Below, in pieces: positions 10,757 to 20,170 of a stretch of DNA of 64,000 bases (within the stretch, counting starts at the first letter, position 1; each line of letters starts with the position of its first letter). Below the pieces are notes generated by a model that saw only the letters and a program-made list of their open reading frames with translations, had not been told where the DNA came from and made no database searches. Source of the stretch: Tetrapyrgos nigripes (taxonomy: Eukaryota > Basidiomycota > Agaricomycetes > Agaricales > Campanellaceae); the NCBI GenBank assembly GCA_013368315.1, contig JAACJM010000147.1, forward strand, positions 1 to 64,000, read 5' to 3'. The translations under genes and the position numbers were made by a program.

Positions 10757-13700
10757 AAAGTTATTGATTCAAAAAATCCGAACCAATTGTTGCTTTGTAC
10801 GTGTGTCATCAGGTATGAGAAAGATGATTTCACATGTCATAGCTTTTGACTCACCAGTCATGAAAGTTTATGATGTCCTGCCGCCACCTCCTGAAGATCT
10901 GGATGAAGTCTTGGCAATCATGTTTACTGGTCCATGCAAGCCTACAGAAAAAGATTATGAACGTACGCCTATGCTTGTCAGACGGAAGGAAGTTTTCCAG
11001 GCTCTCACCTGGCTGCGATTAAATCATCCTGCATATCAAGATATAAAAATATCTACGGACAATCTCAGTAAATACCCTGAGGATATACCACCAGTTACTG
11101 TTGCATTTAAACAGATGCAATCAGAAGGTAACAGAATACCTGAGGGTACAAGTACTCATGATAATGAACTAGAAATTGGCACAGAGATGGGTAGTGTTCC
11201 ATTTGTGGTACATGGTATAACGGGTGAACAGCTACAGAATACTTCAGTTGAGCTTCAAAAAGCTAAAGCTTTAGCTTATCTGAAATCACAAGCCAAATTT
11301 CTTGCAGTTGGACACAGTGAGAAAAGCTCGTCTATATTCAATAATCCATTATTGTATCCTTCTATTTTTCCGTGGCTGTTCCCTTATGGCATGGGTAGTA
11401 TTGGCATGACTACCCTCAAATCATTTTCAGAAAAAAGTCACAAAAAATACTTTATGAACTATCATGATAAAAGATTTCAGACTGACCCTTTGTTTAATTT
11501 TGTAGCTTTCAGTCATGAACAGGTCAAACAGACTACAAGTAATGGTTTTGCACTAACCCAAAAAAAAAACTTCTCAGCCATTGCAGACCGCATTTTGAAC
11601 TTGAATCCACATGTATTAAACACTTTAATAGACAAACTCAGCAAAGGGGAGGTTGTACGGCCGGAATCAGAAGAGGAAAAATTATGCTACGAGATAATTC
11701 AAGATCTGGACCATGTAGGTGGTACAGTTAAAGGATCTATGTCCAGCAAAAAATTCTTGAGAACTAAACTGTGGTCCCTAATCTCATATCTTGGGGCCCC
11801 ATCGTGGTATATCACTTTTGCACCATCTGATCAAACTCATCCTTTGTGTTTATATTATGCAATGACTGACGATAATTTTGACATTAATCTTAATCTTCCT
11901 AACGATGAAAGAACTCGTAAAATTATCAATAATCCTGTAGCTGGAGCTAAGTTCTTTGATTTCATGGTTCAAATGTTTATCAAGCACATATTGGGAGTAA
12001 ACACTGATCATGATGGCATTTTTGGAAAAACTTCAGGTTATTTTGGAACCATAGAACAACAAGGAAGATTGACACTTCATCTTCATATGCTTCTTTGGAT
12101 TACAAACAGCATGTCTCCACAACAAATAAGGGATGCTATACTCAAAAATGAAGATGACTTCCAAAGAAGAATTGTTGAGTACTTAGAATCTGTGCATTGT
12201 GGAGATTTTATGACTGGTACTCAGGAAGAAGTTCAACAAAATCTTCAGGCTGTCTCGGAAAATGAAGATTATACTAATCCCTTATATTCTTTACCCCAGA
12301 GTCCTCCAAGAGACTGTCTTTGTACAAGCACTGAGGATTGCGAGCCATGTAAAACCTGGAATGAAAATTATCAACAAGAAGTAGATGATATCATATCTCG
12401 AACTCATATACACAAGTGCAAATCTACTTTGACCAAGCAAGGAACCAGAAAAGCGGGTAAAGATTATCTGGGTTGTCTTGACAATAAATTTGGTACCTGC
12501 AAAGCCAGGTTTCCACGTGAAACTTTTCCATCAACGCAGGTTGACACTGACACAGGTGCCCTAAGAATGAAAAAGTCAGAGGCTTGGATTAACACCTATA
12601 ACCAAACTATGACATACTTACTTAGATGTAACTCTGATGTCTCTTCATTGCTATCGGGCACGGCAATAAAAGCTGTGGTGTTGTATGTGACAGAGTACAT
12701 TACAAAATGGAATCTGAACACTCATGTTATTTTTGAAGTTATTTGTACCATCTTACAGAGAAATGCAGAAATGCTGACAGGTACTTTACCTCGTCACGAA
12801 AAGGCGAGAAAACTTATTACCCAAATTGTTAACTTACTATCAGTCAAGATGGAGCTGGGCGCACCAATGATTGCGATGTATCTTTTAGATAAGCCTGATC
12901 ATTACAAAAGCCATGAGTTCAGATCATTCTACTGGAAAGACTTTGTCAGTGAAGCACGTAAGTTTTGGCTAGAACCTAATGAAGTGCAAACCAACAAAGA
13001 AGAAAAAGTAGTGGTAATTCAGCACAAGGGCAAAATTGTAGGGTTTTCCTCAATTTTTGATTATATATATCGTGCAGAAGCTTTAAGTGACATGACTTTA
13101 TATGAATGGGTCTGCCAATGTGAACGGGTCAAACTCAGAGCGCATAAAAACCAGGTCAATTGCTCTGATAATGACAGCTATGAAAACAATGATAGCAGCT
13201 GTTCATCTGATGAAGAAGATACATTTGAAATTGTGTGTCCTACTACTGAAAAAAAAGCTGCATCTTTGCAGAACAACATGTTGCCCAAACATGCACATCC
13301 TTTTATGCATGACCATCCCTTAGCTAGTACGCATTACTTGCGCATGCACAATAAAAGAAATATTGTGCCAAACTTCATTGGACCTTCTTTGCCAAGAAGA
13401 AACAAAGGAGACAGAGAGTACTACTGCTCGGTTATGTTGACACTATTCAAACCATGGAGAACTGGAGAAGATCTCAAGATCAAAGAGGAGAATTGGGATA
13501 GTGCATTTGTGAACCATAAATTTTCTACCCAGCAAAAGTTCCTGATGGACAATTTTGAACTTCGGTTTGAATGTTTAGATTCAAGAGATGATTACCATGC
13601 TCAAAGAAAAGCTCAGAGTCTCGGAATTGATCCTTCCAGTTTAGAGCCTGAGTTTAATGATGGAGTTCACTTTGATCCATTTAAATGTTCAGATGACAGT

Positions 13701-15053
13701 ATAAGTGCACGAGAACAACGCAGGCAGTTAGACATGCAAGAGATGACTGATTTGCTAGTCAATACTGGGTGGACAAATGCAAAATCTGACTTGAAATGTC
13801 TTATACCAGCCTCTTTTGACTTTCCCTTTAAAAGTTCAAATGCATGGAGAATGGAAATTGCAAAGATGAAGCGAAAAGTGTTAACAGAAAGATTGAAGCA
13901 GAACAAGGACAGACCAATTACATTTATTAACAAGTATCCTGATCAAGTAGAAATTCTTGATCAACATGTATTTGAGGAAAAATTCAAGAGCAGTCACACC
14001 AAAAGACTCATAGAGGATCTATGTATAAAATTCAAATTGAATCAAGAGCAGGAAAGAGCTTTTCGTATTATTGCAAACGATTCTGTCAGTTCAATCTCAG
14101 ACCAATTGAAGATGTATATTGATGGCATGGCAGGGACAGGTAAAACTCAGGTACTTAAGACTCTCAGAGAGTTCTTTAAGGAGAAGGACCAAAGCCACCG
14201 CATGATAGTAGTTGCACCAACTGGTACTGCAGCAGCTTTAATTCAGGGCTCCACTTATCACTCAGTTTTTGGGATCAATTCATCAGAGGAAGGTGAGTTT
14301 TGGAAGACAACTCTATCGCAAATTTGTTCCAGACTAAACGGCGTGAATTATGTTTTTTTGGATGAAGTTTCAATGCTTTCTTGTAAAGACATGTACAAAA
14401 TCAGCGCAAAGATGGCCACTGCTTTGAATCAACCACTTCTTCCATTTGGTGGAATGAACATGATATTTGCAGGTGATTTTGCACAATTGCCACCGGCTAT
14501 GGGTGGCGAAAGTGTATCATTATATAGCCATATCATAGGTTCCAATTCTTCAGACCAACAAGCCAGTATTGGAAAATATTTGTGGCATCAAGTCAACACT
14601 GTAGTACTCTTAAGAAAGAACTGTCGACAAACTGGAAAATCAGACAAAGATAAGAAATTTCGTCAAGCATTGGAGAACATGAGATACAAAAATTGTACTA
14701 CGGAAGATATTAGTTTCTTGAGATCATTGATCTCCGACCCTTCAAATGAATCTCGATCTATTGATAACCCACATTTCCGCAATACTTCTATAATTTTGAC
14801 TCATAACAAACACAAAGATGTAAACGATTTGCTGCAGAGACAGGCCAAGTACTCACACACTTTCTCTCTGATGATGAAGAAGTCATTTTTGATGAACCTC
14901 CTTCCCAAACTCATGATCGAAAACGCAAACGAAGAAAGGCTACAAAACACCAAATTGACGAGCATGTACAGCAACTACTTTGGAAGCAACTTCCTTCAAG
15001 TAACAATATCCAAATTCCTGGTACTCTGTCCTTGTGTAAAGGTCTGCCTGTGA
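10635..15053 (+). CDS. Helitron Rep (HUH/Y2) and Pif1-family helicase
   Basis: This is a replication initiator and helicase for rolling-circle transposition: Rep nicks and joins single strands, and the helicase unwinds DNA 5' to 3'. The HUH motif LHLHMLLW is near residue 480 (about 12077). The two catalytic tyrosines are in YVTEYITK near residue 683 (about 12685). Walker A GMAGTGKTQVL is near residue 1163 (about 14124), Walker B VFLDEVSML is near 14353, and GDFAQLPP is near 14475. Residues just before 14850 are in helicase frame, but the continuation THFLSDDEE is in another frame, so the last 60 or so residues of this open frame are not authentic. Helitron assignment is secure; activity is doubtful because of the frame breaks. 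Confidence 0.85.
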   Translation: MITYVPKFVVTAGSHFEKEKLANGFWLGHIPAQLQSLNCVEKLLIQKIRTNCCFVRVSSGMRKMISHVIAFDSPVMKVYDVLPPPPEDLDEVLAIMFTGPCKPTEKDYERTPMLVRRKEVFQALTWLRLNHPAYQDIKISTDNLSKYPEDIPPVTVAFKQMQSEGNRIPEGTSTHDNELEIGTEMGSVPFVVHGITGEQLQNTSVELQKAKALAYLKSQAKFLAVGHSEKSSSIFNNPLLYPSIFPWLFPYGMGSIGMTTLKSFSEKSHKKYFMNYHDKRFQTDPLFNFVAFSHEQVKQTTSNGFALTQKKNFSAIADRILNLNPHVLNTLIDKLSKGEVVRPESEEEKLCYEIIQDLDHVGGTVKGSMSSKKFLRTKLWSLISYLGAPSWYITFAPSDQTHPLCLYYAMTDDNFDINLNLPNDERTRKIINNPVAGAKFFDFMVQMFIKHILGVNTDHDGIFGKTSGYFGTIEQQGRLTLHLHMLLWITNSMSPQQIRDAILKNEDDFQRRIVEYLESVHCGDFMTGTQEEVQQNLQAVSENEDYTNPLYSLPQSPPRDCLCTSTEDCEPCKTWNENYQQEVDDIISRTHIHKCKSTLTKQGTRKAGKDYLGCLDNKFGTCKARFPRETFPSTQVDTDTGALRMKKSEAWINTYNQTMTYLLRCNSDVSSLLSGTAIKAVVLYVTEYITKWNLNTHVIFEVICTILQRNAEMLTGTLPRHEKARKLITQIVNLLSVKMELGAPMIAMYLLDKPDHYKSHEFRSFYWKDFVSEARKFWLEPNEVQTNKEEKVVVIQHKGKIVGFSSIFDYIYRAEALSDMTLYEWVCQCERVKLRAHKNQVNCSDNDSYENNDSSCSSDEEDTFEIVCPTTEKKAASLQNNMLPKHAHPFMHDHPLASTHYLRMHNKRNIVPNFIGPSLPRRNKGDREYYCSVMLTLFKPWRTGEDLKIKEENWDSAFVNHKFSTQQKFLMDNFELRFECLDSRDDYHAQRKAQSLGIDPSSLEPEFNDGVHFDPFKCSDDSISAREQRRQLDMQEMTDLLVNTGWTNAKSDLKCLIPASFDFPFKSSNAWRMEIAKMKRKVLTERLKQNKDRPITFINKYPDQVEILDQHVFEEKFKSSHTKRLIEDLCIKFKLNQEQERAFRIIANDSVSSISDQLKMYIDGMAGTGKTQVLKTLREFFKEKDQSHRMIVVAPTGTAAALIQGSTYHSVFGINSSEEGEFWKTTLSQICSRLNGVNYVFLDEVSMLSCKDMYKISAKMATALNQPLLPFGGMNMIFAGDFAQLPPAMGGESVSLYSHIIGSNSSDQQASIGKYLWHQVNTVVLLRKNCRQTGKSDKDKKFRQALENMRYKNCTTEDISFLRSLISDPSNESRSIDNPHFRNTSIILTHNKHKDVNDLLQRQAKYSHTFSLMMKKSFLMNLLPKLMIENANEERLQNTKLTSMYSNYFGSNFLQVTISKFLVLCPCVKVCL

Positions 15054-15170
15054 TGATCCGTTTCAATGGTGCAACTGAGCTTTGTATAACCAAAGGTCAA
15101 GAAGGTACAGTGCATGGTTGGCAGGCTAGAAAAGGAAAGTGTGGTCAACTTGTGCTGGATGTGCTATATG
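14851..15170 (+). pseudogene. Helitron helicase segment in shifted frame
   Basis: From about 14853 the conserved protein continues in a different frame: THFLSDDEEVIFDEPP, a Lys/Arg-rich patch, then LCKGLPVMIRFNGATELC and TKGQEGTVHGW, which are late Pif1/Helitron helicase motifs. The frame is lost again near 15170 (after LVLDVLYGK), where the match moves to PPTNVQFKDLPLNVVPITP in the next frame. In the second copy at 20.2 kb the equivalent LVLDVLYVKFKDPP is in one frame, which supports an indel rather than an intron here. Confidence 0.6.
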
Positions 15171-16676
15171 GAAAAGCCTCCTACAAATGTTCAGTTCAAA
15201 GACCTCCCCCTCAATGTTGTCCCTATTACCCCAAATACTCGACATATTAACTGTAAGCTGCCTGACGACAGAATCATTCAAATCTCTAGAACTCAAGTAG
15301 AGGTTCTACCTAATTTTGCAATGACAGACTTTGCTTCCCAAGGGAAAATAAGAGACCCCAATGTTGCAGACATATACAACAGTCGTGATTTCAGAGCCAT
15401 CTATACTGCTTTGTCAAGGAGCTCCACTGCTAGTGGGACTATGATCTTACAAGGTTTTAATGTCAGTCATATAACTGGTGGTATTAGCAATAAAGGTGGA
15501 TACCGCCAAGAACTAAGGGAATTGGAAATTCTGAATGACATCACTAAGTTACGTGTAGATCAAAAATTGCCACCTTCAATTATTGGAGACTTGAGGGGAC
15601 CACTCATACAACAATATAGATCACATTTTGGCAATAAACATAGACCTGAAGGGCTTCATGAGAGTCTAGTATGGGATGCAAGTGAAAAATTTGAGTCTAC
15701 ATTGGATAAAGATATTTCTTGGATAATACTAGAAAAAGAAAAGACAAAATATCCTGCAAAGAAAAAGCAATCAGGTACTTTTGTGCCAATTGATATGAAC
15801 ATTCTGGATCGCAATGAAATGAAGGAAGAGTCAATCTCCATTCTTTCAAAAGACATAACAAAAACACACCAAGGTCCAAGTCATGATTACCCCACACTCA
15901 AGTGGTCTGAAAACAGCTGTGCATATGATTCAGCTATTATGCTTCTTTATCACCTGTTTCGATCTCGACATGCAGCATTTAACCTTGAAAGCATGAAATT
16001 TTCATCTATCTTCATGAACGACCTCTCAAATAGTTTTCAAGCAAATTTGACAAACTTCACTGATATCAGAGAGGTACGACAACAGTTATTTAATGTTGAC
16101 TCCAACGCATTTCCTTATGGGGGATATGCAGATACATCTGATGTCTTGCATGAGCTATTGCGTTCAGTAACCCCAACAACTAAGAGATCTGTTTTTTGTG
16201 TCAATAATCACTCTAACATTCAGGACAGACTACAACACAATTTCATGCTAAGTCGAACAACTGGTACATATGAATCCACTCAGCAATGGGTTACTCACTT
16301 TTCAGAGCCTTGGGCTGATAAATGCCATTCTTGTCACAAAGACATGTTCCGGAAATACTCATTCCAAAGACTTCCAGAATTTCTACTGATGTCAGTACCC
16401 TACGAAGGTGATATGTTGATTGATGATGTTATACATGTGACTATCGAAACTGAGTCTCAAAGTTATCACATCAATGGCATCATTTATTTTGGAGATAATC
16501 ACTTCATCACCAGAATGTTTGATAGGACGCAGGAGTGGCTATATGATGGAATAGGATCTGGTACACCAAAGAAGTTATCTCCAACAATGGAAGTTGATAG
16601 TTTAGAGTATTTTGCAAATAAAAAAGCAGTGGTGGTTCTATATGTCTGTACAGAAAATGGAGATGCAGTTGAATAA
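15114..16676 (+). CDS. Helitron C-terminal part: helicase end and cysteine-peptidase-like module
   Basis: From about residue 20 this reads as the end of the helicase, including FRAIYTALSRSS near residue 99 (a superfamily 1 helicase late motif). About 350 residues follow with no helicase homology that I recognise. Within them, WSENSCAYDSAIMLLYHLF (near residue 265) looks like a cysteine-peptidase Cys box, CHSCHKDMFRKY like a zinc pair, and INGIIYFGDNHFITR followed by W-YDG (near residues 455-480) like a His box. That order resembles ubiquitin-specific or related cysteine peptidases; the assignment is inference. TAA ends it at 16676. Confidence 0.65.
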   Translation: MVGRLEKESVVNLCWMCYMEKPPTNVQFKDLPLNVVPITPNTRHINCKLPDDRIIQISRTQVEVLPNFAMTDFASQGKIRDPNVADIYNSRDFRAIYTALSRSSTASGTMILQGFNVSHITGGISNKGGYRQELRELEILNDITKLRVDQKLPPSIIGDLRGPLIQQYRSHFGNKHRPEGLHESLVWDASEKFESTLDKDISWIILEKEKTKYPAKKKQSGTFVPIDMNILDRNEMKEESISILSKDITKTHQGPSHDYPTLKWSENSCAYDSAIMLLYHLFRSRHAAFNLESMKFSSIFMNDLSNSFQANLTNFTDIREVRQQLFNVDSNAFPYGGYADTSDVLHELLRSVTPTTKRSVFCVNNHSNIQDRLQHNFMLSRTTGTYESTQQWVTHFSEPWADKCHSCHKDMFRKYSFQRLPEFLLMSVPYEGDMLIDDVIHVTIETESQSYHINGIIYFGDNHFITRMFDRTQEWLYDGIGSGTPKKLSPTMEVDSLEYFANKKAVVVLYVCTENGDAVE

Positions 16677-16709
16677 TAAGTGTTTAACACAGAATACGGC
16701 CTCGTACTC

Positions 16710-16727
16710 GCCACGCGCAGCGGTGGC
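16710..16727 (+). other. Hairpin near the Helitron 3' end
   Basis: GCCAC (16710-16714) and GTGGC (16723-16727) can form a 5-bp stem with an 8-nt loop. The second Helitron copy has GCCAT/ATGGC at the corresponding place (21849-21862) after the same GTACT(C/T)GCC lead-in, so a hairpin with a changed stem is kept. Helitrons typically carry such a hairpin a few bases before the 3' end. Confidence 0.55.
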
Positions 16728-16737
16728 CCACACCCCC

Positions 16738-17803
16738 TTCATAGAGACAGAAGCGGAAAAATGTGAGTAGGGGTGACAATAAGGGAGCCCCCAACAAAGA
16801 ATAAAAGAAATAGGCGATCAACGATAGCCAAAACGGCTCAGCCCATACCCAAAGGACCTCCACTTTTATGCTGGTCGAAGTGGACTTTTATTCAACCCGT
16901 ATTCATTCAAAGTCGACACCCGTATTCCCACCTGTATTGAACAAGTGTTGAATCTAGCCCAAATCTAGTAAGATAAGCCAAATTTAGTAGTTATCACAAC
17001 ACAAGTCTTGTGACTTCAGCATCACCTGATTCTTCAGCTGCGTCGCGACGCGCTGTTTACTTATTTGGCTATAGCTCCCAAATTCAGTTACATATCTCGG
17101 TCTAATGCCATTAAATAGATTGTATTAGTATTTTCATGGATAAAATACTTTATTTAAGTCCAGAATTTGCCCAAATCCCCCACAGCCAACATCTTGCTGA
17201 AGCATTCGTTAGGCGCGCTCAATTCTGTGACAGCGCCCGCAGAGTGGCTATAACATTACACACTCTGAAATGTGCCAGGCAATATTTGAGTACACATTAA
17301 GTGACATACCGACCAACCGCCCAGGTAGGAGCCTGGGTATGGCCTTTTATTTTATGACTGTTTCACGGCTCTATGGATGGTTAAAATTTTCATTTATTTG
17401 CAGCAGGTTCTTGGTGGGCTAAAATGTTTTCTACTTGTTGCACCATGTCAAGAATTGCTCCCTGATGCAAGTTGGCACTAATCATCTTGCTTTTTGCATT
17501 GGGGTGTAGTCAGACACAGATCAGGCCCACACAGAGTGTCCTGAAGCAGCGACACTCCTGCTAATGGTTTTGTTGAGTCAAGTAGTGCCTAGTTACACGC
17601 TATGTAACCACGAGAAAGCAATGCAAAAAAGAAAGAAAAATAGACACCATGATACAATAAGGTTGAGGACTCGAGGTGGGTGGGTTGCGCAAAAAAATAT
17701 ACGACGATCTCTATCAATAGACACAAGAATGAATTAAAACGAAAGAAAGAAGATTTAGACGAGTCTTTTGCTATGGTGGCGGATATCTATAGAGGTAACT
17801 CCG
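16738..17803 (+). repeat. R2 dispersed repeat, CpG-rich copy
   Basis: It aligns over about 1 kb with 56534-57546, starting at ATAGAGACAGAAGC and ending near GAGGTAACTC. Both copies contain a short frame starting MGCAKKY with a Lys-rich segment (NELKRKKEDL), but I cannot tell whether it is ever translated. This copy keeps many CG dinucleotides that are TG or CA in the 56 kb copy. R2 type is unknown; it has no TG...CA ends that I can see. Confidence 0.75.
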
Positions 17804-18198
17804 GTCAGCGGAAACGGAAAGCAATGATGAAATTCGACAGTAAGCAAAGGATGAGGATACGAAGGAAAAAGTAAAAGCATATGAAATTTGTGGAGAAGAA
17901 GAGAAAAAAGGGGTCGCCATTCAGACCGAGGTCATAGAGATCAAGCCCCAGAGGCATAAGGACACAGGGTCCTGTTGCATGGAGCAGTGAAGAGAAGAAA
18001 AGAATGGGACTACGAGAGCACGTACGCAACGATTAGACTGTTGTAAAGTCTAGTCTTCAAAAAATGATCAAGTGTTCTTGAGAATTACCTTGTAATCTTA
18101 GCTGATCAAAGACTAGAATCAATTGAGAAGAAATTTTATACCTGCGAGATACGTGTATTAGAGCTAGTTAGCAAGAAATACTAGCTGGTTTGAGGGGG

Positions 18199-18263
18199 AT
18201 TACAAGGCCGAAAAATGAGGCTGAGTTCTTTACACTCGGTTTCTGTATGTGGCTATGTCTAAT
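18199..18263 (+). repeat. 65-bp dispersed repeat T, copy 2
   Basis: This is the same unit as at 1616-1682, with scattered changes including ACGAGG to ACAAGG and GTCGAAT to GTCTAAT. Confidence 0.65.
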
Positions 18264-19379
18264 TGGCGCCCCGGTTATTTCCGCTCTTCTTTCCAATTTT
18301 ACCCGCTTACATTTGTCATTTGTTTGCCTACAGGCTACAACATGTCAGCGTCTTCAGTCTTTCTCTCTTCCCTCTTCTCTCTTCCTTTCATTTAACGCTT
18401 TTGGTTTGCCTTTTTCTTCACTTTCAATGCGCAACTTGCGAGCGTAAAACCTTGCCGGGGTTTGTTCCCACTTATCGACAACTTCAACAATCGTTTAAAG
18501 CGCTCGTTGGAGTATCTGGTTTCTTCTGACCCGCCTATTACTCCAAGTGATGAGTTCATATGGTGAGGATTCTTCTTGTTTTCGCTCTAACGTTGTTTCC
18601 GTCTTTGCGTCCAGTGTCGTTATGTCTTTCTGGACGTCTCTCTTCTCGATCTCGATAACCACAAGACAAAAGCTCCTTCCCATCTTTCACGCTGGGCCAA
18701 TGCCCTTGTCCACTTCCTCGCCGCCTCTTCCATCCTCCAGAAAATGAGATAGGTCCTGAACAGAGCCCATACACTCATCGTCGTTGCAAGGAGAAAGGGG
18801 AAGTGTAAGTTTGATAGAGGAGTTTCGGTGAGTGTTTCTTTCGATTTGGGCTTTGGTGGGCTGGGTTCGAGTGCGGGTCAAATGGGCTGCTCTGGATCAC
18901 TCACTCTCTTCACACTGTTCTTTCTCTTTCTCCCTCTATGGTCATGCGTATATGATGCTGATACTTGTTTCTAGATTACATTGTCTACTCGCGCAGTGAT
19001 TGACTCTCTCCTATCATCCCGTCTTCGCTATGTCTCTGTTTCTGACTGTTTATCCTCTTAACTCAGTATGACAGTACGTGGGCTTTTGTAATGCGTACGG
19101 GCGTTTCATCACGACGTGGGATAGGGATGGGAAGGGTTTGATAGGAGTAGGAGCCGGCTATGAACTACGTGAGGAAGGTCAAATTGGTCAGGACTTCAAG
19201 ATATGTGTATTAGTGCTGTGTATCTATATGTTTCATGTCAGTCTGACTCGTATATCGTGTAGGCTGGCTTGCGTTTCCAGTCTTCCGCAGGTTTTTCGCA
19301 ACCCTGCTCTTGGCTATGGCTACTTGGACCATCTCAGTGCCACCTATGCCTTCAACTCTTCCTTGACTCCTATTTCTCT

Positions 19380-19588
19380 TTACGAGAGATTCCCTGGCTT
19401 GAGCGACTCTTCACTGATTGATGGCTCTATGACTTTCAATGGTTTTGCATGATCTCTAGCATGGTATACTCTGAAGATGGCTCCAAGCTTTATGAGAGTT
19501 TCCCTGACTTGAGCAATTCTGACTGCTGGGTCTATGACTTGCAATGGTCTTGGCATGATCTCTCATATACTGAAGATTGCTCTACGTC
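19380..19588 (+). repeat. Two-unit tandem duplication, period about 110 bp
   Basis: TTTACGAGAGATTCCCTGGC and TTTATGAGAGTTTCCCTGAC start 110 bases apart. Both are followed by CTTGAGC, a TCTATGACTT segment, CAATGG and GCATGATCTCT. The second unit has fewer CG dinucleotides. Confidence 0.6.
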
Positions 19589-20170
19589 TCCATGTCTCAA
19601 TACTGTTACATCATATAGCTCAATGCCATCTTAATATAACAGCTCCACGCTGTATGGCCCAATGCCATTACAATACAATGGTTATGACAAAACTTCACAA
19701 AAAGATGATTGCTGCTCCATGCATATGTCTGTATCTCATCTTCATACACTTTCTTATTCTCAACCCAGCCCTTTACAACAGTATCATTCAGCATTTCAAA
19801 TCAGGAGGCAATTTGTAGCATCAGGGCAGTTTATTTTCCTGTCAACCTCCTTCACCTCTATTTCACGTAACCATCTATGGCCTCTAGTATGCAGTATCTT
19901 TGACCAGGTACTAGATTCATCTAATAACTGTGTTGCTTTTATTTTACATTCTTATTGCTATACATTGTTTCTGATTGAGCAGCCAGTTCTTTGTCTGCCT
20001 TTTTATGAAAGAGTAAAAGCAAAATGCCAATATGCAAAATTGTTTGCTTTGAGGTCAGTCTTCTATCACCATGATTTTGCTGTCCATCTGACAACAATAA
20101 GTCTACCTTGTGACATACAATGTTTCATTCTTGGTTTTCATAGTGGATTGTCACTTCTGGATTTTAAGCC

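Larger units (their letters stand above)
10085..16730 (+). mobile_element. Helitron, autonomous type, nearly complete but frameshifted
   Basis: It has rolling-circle transposon organisation: a cysteine-rich N-terminal region, a Rep domain with HUH and two tyrosines, a Pif1-type helicase, and a C-terminal extension. Three reading-frame breaks (about 10685, 14850 and 15170) interrupt what should be one large protein. After the last stop lies GGCCTCGTACTCGCCA with a hairpin at 16710-16727, which is where a Helitron 3' end is expected. The adjacent unrelated repeat R2 starts at about 16738, so the 3' end lies between 16728 and 16738. The exact CTRR end was not identified. Confidence 0.85.
17804..20170. 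other. Non-coding stretch with short repeats
   Basis: I see no gene. It contains repeat T copy 2 (18199-18263) and a two-unit tandem duplication with period about 110 bp (19380-19588). An open frame at 19662-20210 has no recognisable domain and overlaps the start of the Helitron remnant. Confidence 0.4.
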
